Assembly (NCBI GenBank): GCA_036897485.1
Contig: JAYMTF010000633.1
Location: 1-32,402, forward strand
Reading direction: 5' to 3'
Source: Pelargonium nanum
Lineage: Eukaryota; Streptophyta; Magnoliopsida; Geraniales; Geraniaceae
DNA: 32,402 bases
Part shown: positions 11,082-22,291 of the stretch, in pieces
How positions within the stretch are numbered: the first letter of the stretch is position 1
Layout of the letters: every line of letters begins with the position of its first letter
The notes under the pieces: model-generated
The model's input: only the letters and a program-made list of their open reading frames with translations
The model's database searches: none
Told to the model about the DNA's origin: nothing
Program-made: the position numbers and the translations under genes

Positions 11082-14000
11082 ATGGCTGCTACAGCTGACT
11101 CCTCCAATCACCATTCTCCACGTGGTCCTGGATTCGCCGGCGACGGCCCCAACCATCTTCGCCGGACCAATTTATCATCTCCCTGGGCTCAAGTGGTCAG
11201 AGGCGGCGAGCCAGAATCAACGACGGCCGTCGATGACCGTTCCCCTTCGTCGCCGGTGGTCGCTTCTTCAGCAGAACAAAACAGTTTCAGCGATTGCTCT
11301 CCGCCGCCGAAAAATTCAGCCGTTGAGCTCTGTGACGGTGGAGATAAGAGCAATGCAGGTGGGTCTAAGCCTGTGTGGAACAAGCCTTCTAATGGTGTGA
11401 TTGAAGCCGGAGCTGTGATGGGGGCTGTGTCGTGGCCGGCTTTATCTGAGTCAACTCGGGCTTCGCCCAAATCATTGGCTGATGGATCGGTATCTACTTC
11501 TCAGGTTTGTTTTCTCAATTTTTCACTCACTCTCTGTTTGGTTTCTGAGAAAAAGCAAGTATTTTTCCTAGTTTTTTTAGTATCCCATTATAGAAAACTT
11601 AATTAATGACACTCCAATATAATGAAATTGTAATGCTTATGGAGAAATTTGTTCATATTAGAGGTTATGTGGTATGTGTATTGTGCTTATTGTTTGTTGG
11701 GGACTTGGTATTCTGTACAATTGACTTGAGAATCTGTTAAGTTAGATGTAATGTGTTATATTGTGCTTATTGTAGGTGCCCGTAATTCCGCCCGTAATTC
11801 CTCTTTCGCCGAAAAAGCAAGCAGCAAATACAAACCCTATTTCAACACCGAACCATACATTGCCTAGACAAAGATCCATGAAGCGTGGTGGTGGCGGCGG
11901 CAGCCACATTGGGGGTGGGCCTTCACCGAGTGGCTTTAATCGCCCTCCCCCACCTCCACCACCTCCGCGATTTCCTGTTTTCCATGTGCCTCCAAATGGT
12001 TATGGTACATTGATACCTGTAATGCCGGAGTCGTCTCCGCGAGAACCCCCTTATCGAGGCAGTACTTGGGAAACCAGACCAAATGGGGGTTTTGTTCCTC
12101 AACCAAATATGGTTGGTGATCACAGGAATTCTTCCCGAAGAGGCAACTATGGGCCACGTGGTGATGGATCGTACCATAACAATTTAGGGGGTAGGCGTGA
12201 TCAAGATCGTGGAAACTATGGTAATCACAGAGATGTTCGCATGCAGCCTCAAAGAGGTCATCCAAGGGGTATTGTAAGAGCACCCCCGCCACCGCCACCA
12301 AACAATGCACCTTTCATTAACTCCCAGACTGTGCCGCCCTTTCCAACTCCAATTGGTTTTACGGGTAAGATGGTTAAGAAGTGAACTTGTAGGGCTTTTA
12401 TGTTGCAGATTTATTGATGCATTGTTTTATTTCCCATTCAGATGCGACATCTCAACTATATTATTATCCCCCATTGCCTCTGGATTCCTTCAGAGGTGCG
12501 CCATTTATTGCTCCTCCACCACCTACTCCAATGTTTATACCTCTTTCAGAATCTCCTCTGCATGGTCAATTGCTTAATCAAATAGATTATTATTTCAGGT
12601 ACTTCATCATTATGTCAAAATAGTTGAGTTTAGCATACTATTTAAATCAAATAGACTATTTTTTTAATTTTTTTTATCAAAATAAATTAAGTGCTCATGC
12701 ACCTATATTTGGTTTAATGCAGTGATGCAAATTTGATAAAAGACGACTTCTTAAAGTCGAACATGGATGACCAGGGTTGGGTTCCTATTACTTTAATAGC
12801 AGGATTTCCACGAGTAAGTTATTGATGGTTGATTAAGCAACCTTCATTTTAATCATTTGAAACTTCAACTTTGTGATCATGACATGCTTCTGTTAATGAT
12901 TGGTCATGATACTCTACCAATTTTTGCTTTCTTTTAAGGTTTATTGTTGATTTGTGCTGCCAAGTTGACAAGTCTAGAAAGATACTCGCATTTGTAGTTG
13001 GAATTTTAGTTAAGCTATGTCAGGGAAGAGTCTTGATGAGCATGTTAAGGAATGTGAAATGATGCTATATTCGCACTTTACTTTGTTTGTACCACCTCAT
13101 TTCTCCCGATTATTACTTTTTTTGGCATCAACAGTTCTTTGTTAGGTAAAATAACTCTTTAACAATAAGTTCAAGCAATTGGTTGTAGTCTGGTTACAAT
13201 ATTTATATGTTTATGATGACTTTTTGTAGTTATTGGAGCTGAATGTAGAAGTCCACTAAGACCAAGTGTATAGTGTTTTGTTAGTTGCACAACTCACTTT
13301 GTAAACTTCTAGCTGTTTTACTCAAAATAATTTCCCAAGGACATGATTCCGTGAATAATTCCTGAAGTTCACTATGAAGTCTACAGCATCATAGGATTTG
13401 CCAGACAAGAATAGAAATTGCACCTATGGATCAGAGAACTTGTAATAGGTTCAAGGGCTGAATGGTATAAGATCGGGTAATAATTTGCTGATCTTGGTAG
13501 GATTCTCCACTTATCTGTACTGCTAATGAGTAGCCAACCTCATAATATTTCCATTCCACCTCTCAACTACTCTTTTCTGGATATGAGAGAAATGTTGTAG
13601 AGTTGTTGCAGAAATGGCATTAGTGGGTTTGGTGAACAGGGTATGGCTTGTGGAGGAAGGTTCAATGAAATATAGAGAAGTATTGGTTCACTTGGATGAT
13701 CTATCTTTCCCTTCAAACTTCAAAGTTGGCTCTACAATGTTGACTGTTTATTAATGGTACGGAATAGAATGTAGTGGAGCAGGGTGTGGTTTGACTGTTT
13801 CTTAATGTGTCTATAACTATAATGTAGGTTTCAGGTAGAAATTAAAGTTCCAGTGAGCTATTAAGGTCAGTAAAGAATGATTCGAGTTTGGGCAATTTAA
13901 GCAAAAGGATTTTAAGGCAGGGATTAACCGAACAAATTACTTGAATTAAATTGTTCTTTCACTTCTTTGCGGTGACTTTGAGGCCTAATACCTCTTTTCA

Positions 14001-15992
14001 CTGTCCTGTTACTCACTTGTATATAATCCTTCCTTTTGTTAAAATTGGAATGAAACTTACAGCTTATTACTTAAATTAAATAGGTTTGTGAATTCTTTCT
14101 AAATTCTACGATTATGTAGTTTCCTCTATGTTGTGCTTACATGATCACAGTCACTAACGTGCCTCAATATGTGTATAAATGTTCTAGAGGAAGCTCCGTC
14201 CGACTTATGTTTCTTGTGGCACATAGGGCCATTTTGTTGTTAATTATCCTAAATATTCTTACATTTTTAATTAAGAAAAAAGAAATAAAATGAGATGATA
14301 TGGTATGGTATGGGAAATTGATGTTATTGTAAAACTTTTTTAAGTTTAGTAATTTTTTGAGGTGGCATTTTGCCTAGAACTATAGCTTCATTACAGTTAG
14401 ATAAATGGAGATCATATAGAAGTAAAGGTTAAATGCATTTTGCATCTGGTGTTTGAGAAAAATGATTTTGGTGTATCATTTGTAAAAGGTGGAATAGTGA
14501 AAATATCTTCTTTTTAACATTATGAAAGATGGAACATGAATATGCTAACTAGATTTCGATAGAGTTTGAGACATTCAAATATGATTGTTATAGAGAAGGT
14601 ACAAAACATAGAACCTTTTAACATGTTCTAATCTTGTGCCTCAAGTTAGTCGACCAAAATCCTTCTGTCATGAGCATAAACAATCTTTACTTTTCCAGCA
14701 ATACTTATTTTATGTAATTGCCATTCTGTAAAACCATATTGAAAATGCAAAGTTTTTTTCTTAGGCTTTTTACCAGTTAGTCCTGGTAAAAGACTGCATG
14801 TGGCATTTTTTTGGGTAACAATCCATGTAGTGTTTTGAGTATCTTGTTTGATGACAGCACAATGTGATAAGAGAACTTTTGGGGTTAAATCTCCATATAC
14901 ACCCAGGTGGCTTGTTTGATGTTTCGAAGCTATTCCATTGTGTTTTGTTGAAGAAGTCTGTATCAAGTGATTCACTGCTTACATAAGACATTAAAGGAAC
15001 ACAGTAGTACCTTTTTTTCATTATTCTGAAAAGGGTCTCAAAGGTAAAATAGTTATGTAGGTTTGTGGTTTTTATCATAGTTCTTTGTTCTTTTTTTTTT
15101 TTTTAACAATTCAAGTGAACTTTTGAAATGAGTTAAATACATTACTAATTGGGTTTCTCAACGCAGTGCTTAAATCTGTTATGTTGTTTCTGAAGTCCCC
15201 TAAGGGTAAAAAGGGTTCTGCGTTATACGATTCTTCTGTTCCTTGTCATTTCTGTTCTTCTAGACACTTGAGAATTTAACATTATTCCTGCACTGGGTCT
15301 GGTAGATACTTCACAAGTATTAACGCAAAGAACTGTGTATCAATACTATTGGTTAGGATATGTTTACTATCTAATGTTTCCTCTTTACGCTTTATTATTC
15401 ATTTCATTATCAGAGATATCCTTGAACATATCAAGTTTGCTTTCAGGTTAGGAGTTTAACAAACAACACTCAGCTTATATTGGATTCATTAAGAGCTTCT
15501 ACTGTTGTCGAAGTACAGGTAATTTCAAGTACCAATCAAGAAGTATAAATCGATAGTAGCAATTCTGAGCATTAGTTCTTTTTTTTTTTTTTAAATAGTC
15601 AAATAAGAAGTGTGTAGATTGGCTTATATGTTATTTAATTAACGTGCCATAGGTGTGTAGATTGGCTTGTATGTTAAGTAGAATAAATTGTCAATAAGTT
15701 GTTAACTGTTATATTATGGTTGTAGGATGACAAATTGAGGAGGCGTAACGACTGGATGAATTGGATACCTAAATTGGGTCGTCCTTCCACAGAGCCAGGC
15801 TCACCATCGTCTGGAGCAGCAAATTACCATACGCTGGCAACACCCTTTCAAAAGGTCGCATTGGATGAAGTAAAACCTGAACAAAACGGAATTGTGGACC
15901 GGAGAGATACTCGTCTTGAGGCTGTGGCAGGGAGAAATTCACCTGGGGCTGCTCTCGAACCACAACTCTCTAATGGCGGGGACATGTCTTAA
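11082..15992 (+). CDS. LARP1C: La-related protein 1B/1C (LARP1), six exons
   Basis: Exons are 11082-11504, 11776-12364, 12442-12598, 12723-12813, 15447-15518 and 15726-15992 (1599 nt, 532 residues); all junctions keep frame. The start is the first ATG in frame (MAATADSSNHH). The N-terminal plant LARP1 signature SPWAQVVRGGEPES is followed by VWNKPSNGVIEAGAVMG and SWPALSES. The middle is low complexity: a GGGGGSHIGGG run, two proline tracts and an Arg/Gly/Asn-rich segment. The La motif spans about residues 378-460: QIDYYFSDANLIKDDF, GWVPITLIAGFPRV, LTNNTQLILDSLRAS, then RRRNDWMNWIP. The motif is spread over exons 3-6. LARP1 proteins bind mRNA in the cytoplasm, and in plants LARP1 acts in stress-induced mRNA decay while LARP1C is linked to senescence. 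As in the plant B/C forms, no C-terminal DM15 repeats follow. The choice between 1B and 1C is uncertain. Confidence 0.92.
12814..15446 (+). other. Large LARP1 intron 4
   Basis: This 2.6 kb intron begins CGA|GTAAGTT and ends TTTCAG|GTTAGG. It separates the two halves of the La motif between Arg420 and Val421. The other introns of the gene are 77-271 bp. The content is T-rich with no recognisable element. Two overlapping minus frames at 14646-15078 (109 and 102 residues) show no known domain and overlap each other, which argues against coding. A poly(T) tract lies near 15090-15104. Confidence 0.7.
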
Positions 15993-17510
15993 CCACAAAA
16001 TTTAAGCTCCATCATTTGATTCTGTTTTCTTACCCCCTAAATGGTGAACTAGGTGTAGAGGCTATTTCTATCATTTTGGATGAGCCTGGTTTTGAAGCAA
16101 TTTTGAGGCAAGTAAGATTAAGACAGAAGAATAAACATACAACTTATGGTCGGACAGGTGAAAGAAAGTGAGAGAGGTTATGGAGTTTGTATAGTTGGTT
16201 TTTTAGTGTGGATAATTGTTTTTAATGTTCTGGTGGTATTGTAGTAGATCATTGAGCTAATCAAGACTTGTTCTATAGTTTCTCCCTGGAAGCTCAACTG
16301 TGATGGATTTGAATTGCAGTACATTTGATTTCAGTGGTCCACTACAATTAGTTGTTGGTACTTTATGTTTTCTGGGCAGTTCTGTGGTTTCATTTATTTG
16401 CTGAATCCCCATAATTTCTCATTGACTTCAAGTCCATATGTTGAAAGTTGGGCATTGTAATGATGCTTTTATCTGGAATTGGGTCTTTATTTACAGTAAA
16501 ACAGAGGTTTGTGCTTTGTAGTAGTTTTCAGGAGCATTAGGATTTAGAGGATATGGAAGATAGCTATCTCCAATTATTAGTTTATGAGACTATGGAAATA
16601 TGTCACATTTCTTGATTGCATGACACTTCTACTTAACTTGCAAGTGAAGAATTGTGAAAAATAAATGGCAATGTCTAGATTCTGACTATTTGTACAGTTC
16701 TTATTACAGTGGTGGTGATGGTTGAGGTAATAACTTTAAGAGGCAATTATTGTGACTTGATTATTTGAGCTACCACTTGCTACTTTTCTGTTTTTATTTT
16801 TAAGGAAATATTAATTTTGGGTTTTATAGATAACAATTTCATGTAAAGCAATGAGGCAAAAGATCCAATTTGTTCCATGAACTTTTGTGTTTATCAATAA
16901 TAACGTTGTTTTCAAAATCACAAAAAAAGTTACGTTTTGTGTTTTTATTTTTCCAGAAATACACTAGCATGTTTCTGGTGATATTCTGGTCAATATACAC
17001 AAGATATTTTAGGAATTACAAAATATGTAATCCTCATGTGACCAACATATGTTTATAAAAAAAATATTATGTTACACTTCATAATTTTCAGTTTTGTTGA
17101 TAATATTGTAAATTAGTTGATGAGAATTGAAACAAGGGGTTGTTATCTATAATTACTCCTAAATTTTATTAATAATCTTAAAATCAAACTTGACTTGAAA
17201 ATAAAACTTTCCTCATGTTTTTTTTATTTTTTTTAGAAAAACACTTTCCTCGTATGTTCAAAATAACATCTAATTGTCAAGTAGTTGATAAACATCTTAA
17301 CTGCAAATAACAAAGTAATGTGACAAACCATCGTCCTATTCACGTGCATATGAAATGTAACAATAGAAAAATAACAATTTTTTTTACTAGGCAATTATAT
17401 TTATATATAATATACCGTTACCAGGGAAACTCGAACACGAGACCTCAAAAGAAATCCAAAATGTCTTAATTGCTTGACCCAACATAACTTGATAGTTTCT
17501 AACAAGAGAA
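15993..17510. other. LARP1 3' region and spacer
   Basis: AATAAA at 16130-16135 lies 138 bp after the LARP1 stop and is a reasonable polyadenylation signal. Beyond this the sequence is AT-rich with no gene. At 17401-17470, read on the minus strand, GAGGTCTCGTGTTCGAGTTTCC resembles a pol III B box. It directly follows dispersed repeat copy B in the same orientation, so the full element may extend to about 17390. Confidence 0.45.
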
Positions 17511-17717
17511 ATGATTCAAGCATACAACTGCCATACATGTCAAATACATGTAAAGTTGAAATTGAATCATAACCGTCTATCACAACTAACACAAGATGAG
17601 ACCCACTACCCCACCCCTTAAAAACCAAAACTGCCCATAAATACAAGATAAGACTCACTTTCCACCTATCACAGTCTGACACATGTCATGTATTCGACAT
17701 GTAATGCGGCTGCATGC
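17511..17717 (-). repeat. Dispersed repeat, copy B
   Basis: In reverse complement this block matches 2026-2230 over its full length, with CAGACTGTGATAGGTGGAAA, AGTAGTGGGTCTCATCTTGT and GTTAGTTGTGATAGACGG as the clearest shared segments. Unlike copy A, it continues downstream into a B-box-like GTGTTCGAGTTTCC and an A-rich end near 17385 (minus-strand sense). That would fit a SINE with its head and tail inverted relative to the usual order, or a composite. The 93-residue frame across it is not conserved in copy A, so it is not coding. Confidence 0.6.
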
Positions 17718-18102
17718 GCTATCAAGTTTCCGGGGGTAAGACAGGCCATCCCCTTATCTACTCTGCGGTGAAATGGTTTGGAGTGTGATGGAGAGCGGAG
17801 ACAATATTTAATGTGCTCTCACTTTCAATTGATTCCATTTAAGGACTCAAAAGTAAACAAATGCGACAAAGAAAACACCAGAATATATAAAAATGGAATA
17901 CTCTTTTCTTCTCCACTTTTCCATTTTTTTCACCTCCCATATCATTATCTGTTCTGTTGATATGATATGATGTATGGTGGAATTTTGAAGTTTTAAAGCA
18001 CCACCTCTGCTTTTTGCCAAACAAGGACATTTTATTGCAACCGCATCAATTATTTCATTCCACTATTTACGGAACTATCACACACATTGCTCCACACATT
18101 AT
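17718..18102. other. Spacer before the LINE
   Basis: No gene or repeat recognised. It ends in the pre-insertion target of the LINE. Confidence 0.5.
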
Positions 18103-18119
18103 AATCTTGCTATTTTTTT
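18103..18119. repeat. LINE target-site duplication, left copy
   Basis: AATCTTGCTATTTTTTT matches 24145-24161 exactly. The T run continues into the LINE A tail (read as T on the plus strand, 18113-18129), so the exact junction is ambiguous by up to 7 bases. The T-rich end is what an L1-type endonuclease and target-primed reverse transcription would leave. Confidence 0.9.
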
Positions 18120-18129
18120 TTTTTTTTTT

Positions 18130-18173
18130 GTAAAAAAAGGAAAAAAAAAAACAAAAAGAAACAAACCCAGAAG
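18130..18173 (-). other. LINE 3' UTR, U-rich
   Basis: Downstream of the ORF2 stop (18176-18174) the minus strand reads CTTCTGGGTTTG, then three T tracts, ending CCTTTTTTTAC before the A tail. In the transcript these U tracts could pair with the adjacent poly(A) tail as a hairpin. No polyadenylation signal is obvious in this short tract. Confidence 0.6.
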
Positions 18174-21100
18174 CTACACAGCAGCAGCTACCATCCGCGA
18201 GCTCCGAGCCCCCCTCGCGTCCTCACGGATCAACTCAGCAACCTCCTCCGGCATACGATCATGAACCTGCCTCCCAACCTCCAAAGTCAGACCCATATTA
18301 GCAAGCTTATCTGCAACTTTGTTGCATTCTCTGTAACAATGAGAAATTGAAACCTCCCAATCTTTCCCCAACCAAACATAAATGTCCTCCACTATAGTTC
18401 TCACCTGCCAACTTCCCATCTCTTCTCCATCAAGCATCTCAGCTACCACCTTTGAGTCTACCTCAACAAGGACCCTCCTCCAGCCCATATTCCAAACCAA
18501 ATTTAAACCAGCACATAACCCATTTAGCTCAGCTAACAGCGCTGAACAGGTACCAATCCTACCAGAATAGCCACTAATCCATCTTCCCATTGCATCTCGA
18601 ACTACTCCCCCATAGGCAGCCGGTCCCGGGTTGCCCTTGCTCGCCCCGTCCGTATTCAATTTAACCCAATCAGGTGGAGGCGGAGTCCATCCCACAAAAA
18701 CCTCAGACCGACCAACCCCCGAAACCGGAATCTGCGACCAAGCTTCCTGGGTGATTTTTGCCTCATTCAAGATTGCAGCAACAGGGTCCAAAGGGACTTT
18801 ATAATTCTGTTGAAACATAAGCCCACACCTCCAGCGCCAAAAAAGCCAAACACCCGCCCCAAAAATAAAACCCCACTTCAAATTATTTGTCACAGCATTG
18901 GCATTTGTCACATTCCAGTCAACCCAATCTGATGCTTCTAAATCAAAGAAGGAGGCATGAAAATTTGGAGGTACAATACGATCCCATACCTGTTTAACCC
19001 AGCCGCAGTCCCGAAGGGGGTGGCATTCATCTTCCAAATCCATCTGGCACCTAAAACACAGAGGAGATCCAATCAAACCGCGCTGAAATCGGAGTTGGGA
19101 GGAGTGAATCCAACCTAGCTTAATTAACCAGAGAAGAAAGACCCATTTAAACGGCCCCCTAAACTTCCATAAACTTTTCCAGCTACACGAGGAGAGCTCG
19201 TTCTCTTGGTTTATAAAATTATACGCTGATTTGACAGTATAAAAACCTGATTTATGCAGGCGCCAAACCACGCGATCACTAGCTCTTTTGTGAATCGGAA
19301 CCGGAATTCCCAAGACTTTATCCGCTAACTCTCGAGGTAGAGTTCGGTATACTAAGTCCGCATCCCATCCGCCTGAAGTACAAAAAAACTCACTTACCTT
19401 GACATCAGTAGGAGAATTGAGAGAGAGAAGCTCCGCAAGGGGCCGGTCACCGCACCAAATGTCCCTAAAGAAGTCCACTGAACAGCCATCTCCAATTCTC
19501 CAACCCAGCCCTGCTTCAAGGAGGTTTGCGCATCTCGCAATCCCTTTCCAAACCTTCGACGCTCCCGGTTTGCAGGCATTCACTAGAATGGCTCCATTCG
19601 ACCCATACTTTTCATGAAATAAACGAGCCCAAAGCGAATGTGGGTTCATAACCACTTCCCAACACACCTTTCCAAGCATAGCCGAGTTCAAAAATTCCAT
19701 TCGGCGAATCCCCAAACCCCCTTCCACTTTTGATCTGGTTACCACCTCCCATGACACTAGGTGTAGCTTCCGCGTTGACTCAGAGCCCCCCCCAAAGAAA
19801 CCTTCTATTTAACGAGTCTATTTTCCCACAAATAGAGCGAGGAAGCCACTCTGTCTGCATAGAATAGCTTGCCATAGTAGAGGTTACTGATCGAATTAGC
19901 GTTGTTCGACCAGCCACCGAAAGGTGTTTAGCCTTCCACCCCGAGAGCTTGTTCATGACCTTCTCCACCAAGAAATTATACTGAGATGCTTTAGGTCTCT
20001 GGCAATGTAACGGAACTCCCAAATAAGTCCCTAAATCCAAAGTATATGCAATTCCCAAGACTCCATTTATTCTCCGGATCGTTCTTTTTCGGACCGAAGG
20101 CGAAGTGAAAAACTTGGATTTCGCAAGGCTGATTCGCTGACCAGACATGCTACAAAACTCTTCCAAACAATTATTAATCACTATTGCCTGCGCATAAGTG
20201 GCTTGGCCGAAGAGGAGTATATCATCCGCAAAGAACAGATGTGACACCCCCAACCCCTGCTTTGTCAGTCGAATAGGTGTCCACGAGCCAGTCGCAACCC
20301 TTCTCTCAATAAGTCTACCCAGCCGCTCCATACAAAGAATAAAGAGATATGGGGAGATTGGATCTCCCTGGCGTAGGCCTCTCTGAAGCCGAAAGCTATT
20401 TGTAACCGAACCATTAAAGAGAATTGCCATTTCAACTGATCGAACACTGAACATTATAAGCTTCACCCAATTGTCAGGAAGTCCAAAGAATTGAAGGGTT
20501 TCCTCTAAAAAGTCCAAATTAACCTTGTCATACGCCTTCTCTAGGTCTAATTTAAGCGCTATAAACCCTTTGCCTGTTTTCCCATTCCTGATTTTGTGCA
20601 TCAGCTCTTGAGCTATAAGAATGTTATCTCTAGTTGTTCTACCGGGTACAAAACTACCCTGATTTTCAGCAATCAAAGAGTCCAACAACGGTCTAAGTCG
20701 GTTGACTAAAACCTTTGAGATCACCTTCAAAGGAACAGGGCAAAGGCTGATGGGTCTATATTGAGTTAAAAACACCGGGCTTTGCACCTTTGGAATCAGG
20801 ACAAGAAGAGTACGATTCAGATCCGTTGGAAAAGAGCCATTCAAAAAACTATTCCTCACTAGGTCAAATAAAGAAGGTCCCACATATTTCCAGAATTTTT
20901 GGTAGAAACCTGCATGGAAACCGTCCCAACCTGGAGCCTTCCAAGGTTTCATCTCAAAAAGAGCCTTCCGAACCTCTTCTCGCGTAATTGGCTCGCATAA
21001 AGTAGCAATCTCACCCTGCTCAATAATTGGACCATCCCAAGCTACTACCTCAGTATAATCTCTTCTGGTATCACTATAGGCCTGACGAAAATAGTCTACT

Positions 21101-22284
21101 GTCCAGTCACGGAGTTGTTCTTCATCTTCCATCCAAACCCCTGCATCATTTTTAAGCCTGGTAATACGATTAGCTCGACGTCGCTGAACCGTGGAAATAT
21201 GGAAAAAGCTGGTATATCGTTCTCCTTTTACTATAAAGTCCCTTCTCGATTTTTGTTGCCAAAGTAACTCCTCTCTTTCCAGAATTGCTTCCAATTGGCA
21301 TGTTAAATCCTTCTCCAACCTAACCAAAGATTCAGAGAAACCCAATTGAAGCTCTTTTTGCACACCCTCCAAGCGACGCATTATTTTCCTCTTCTGAGTG
21401 AAAACATTGCCAAAAGACTCCTTATTCCACCCAGTCAAATGATTTTGTAAGGTCGAGAGCCGTTTCGGGAGGTTCTCATCATAAGTTGCCATCCACGAAC
21501 TATGCACTCTTCCTTCTAGACCCTCATGAGAAAGCCACATGGCTTCAAAACGAAAAGGTCTAAGTCCTCGAACAACCTGATTTCTCCTCAAAGAAAGCAA
21601 AATAGGACAGTGATCTGAGTGTATTCGCGACAAATGTCTCACAAAAGCATCCGGGAACATCAACCTCCATTGATCATTCCCAAGACATCTGTCCAATCTA
21701 CTCATAATTCTATTTTGACCTTTTTGCTGATTTGACCATGTATATCGTTGCCCCGAGAATCCCAAATCTAAGAAATTTCCTGCATTATGCCATTTCCTGA
21801 ACAACGCAACACGACTCGGCGCAAGCCGTCTACCCCCCAATTTCTCCGATTCCGATATCACCTCATTCATGTCTCCGCCAATCAACCAGGGCACTCGTAC
21901 ATTAGGAGCAAATTCAGCCAGAGCTTCCCAACTCAAACGTCTCTGACTCCAGACTGGGTTAGCATAAACACAAGATAAAAGAAACAGCTGCTTACCCGAT
22001 TCCACAACTACCAAGTGAACGAATTGGTCTGCCATACCTCCCAAAGAAACCTCTAAATTATCACTATTCCACAAGCACCATATACCACCCGAACGGCCAG
22101 TTACTTCCGAGCGAATCCAGTGCTGAAAGCCCAAACCTTTACAGATAGAATCAGCTCTATCTCCACCAACTCGGGGCTCAAAAATAGCCAAAAAATCGAC
22201 ACGATTAGACCGAACTAAATCTTTAAGGAACCTACACTTAACTTTGGAACCCATCCCTCTACAGTTCCAAAATAAAAAAGACAT
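18174..22284 (-). CDS. LINE ORF2: endonuclease-RT-RNase H, one frameshift
   Basis: This is the retrotransposition enzyme, about 1369 residues if read through the single frameshift. The start is ATG 22284 (MSFLFWNCRGMG), 7 bases after the ORF1 stop; the frame is open further upstream, inside ORF1. The APE-type endonuclease spans about residues 1-225 (FWNCRGMG, FEPRVGG, LIGGDMNEV, SDHCPI). Reverse transcriptase spans about 450-720 (ISLCPVPLKVISKVL, LKLDLEKAYD, LRQGDPISPYLF, catalytic FADD near 685-688). A zf-RVT Cys/His cluster lies near 1075-1093 (CFRC...CHPLRDC). A C-terminal RNase H follows the WVKLNTDGASKGNPGPAAYGG signature, with acidic residues near 1212, 1252, 1276 and 1325. This archaeal-like RNase H is known from plant L1 elements. 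The frame is broken once, in the run of eight G at 19793-19786 (minus sense). Seven G would give FLWGGSESTRK, in line with relatives. It could be a real mutation or an assembly error in a homopolymer. Confidence 0.9.
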
Positions 22285-22291
22285 AGATACC

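Noticed and set aside
11189-12310. Minus-strand frames of 84-124 residues
   Set aside because: Antisense shadows of LARP1 exons 1 and 2.
14646-15078. Two minus-strand frames (109 and 102 residues) in LARP1 intron 4
   Set aside because: They overlap in different frames, carry no known domain and sit in an intron. I considered a retroelement fragment but could not recognise any.
17401-17470. tRNA gene
   Set aside because: A B-box-like core is present, but no cloverleaf, acceptor stem or box A at the right spacing.
19786-19793. Programmed frameshift in LINE ORF2
   Set aside because: An eight-G run could slip, but plant L1 ORF2 is normally one frame and no stimulatory structure is evident. A simple mutation or a sequence error is more likely.
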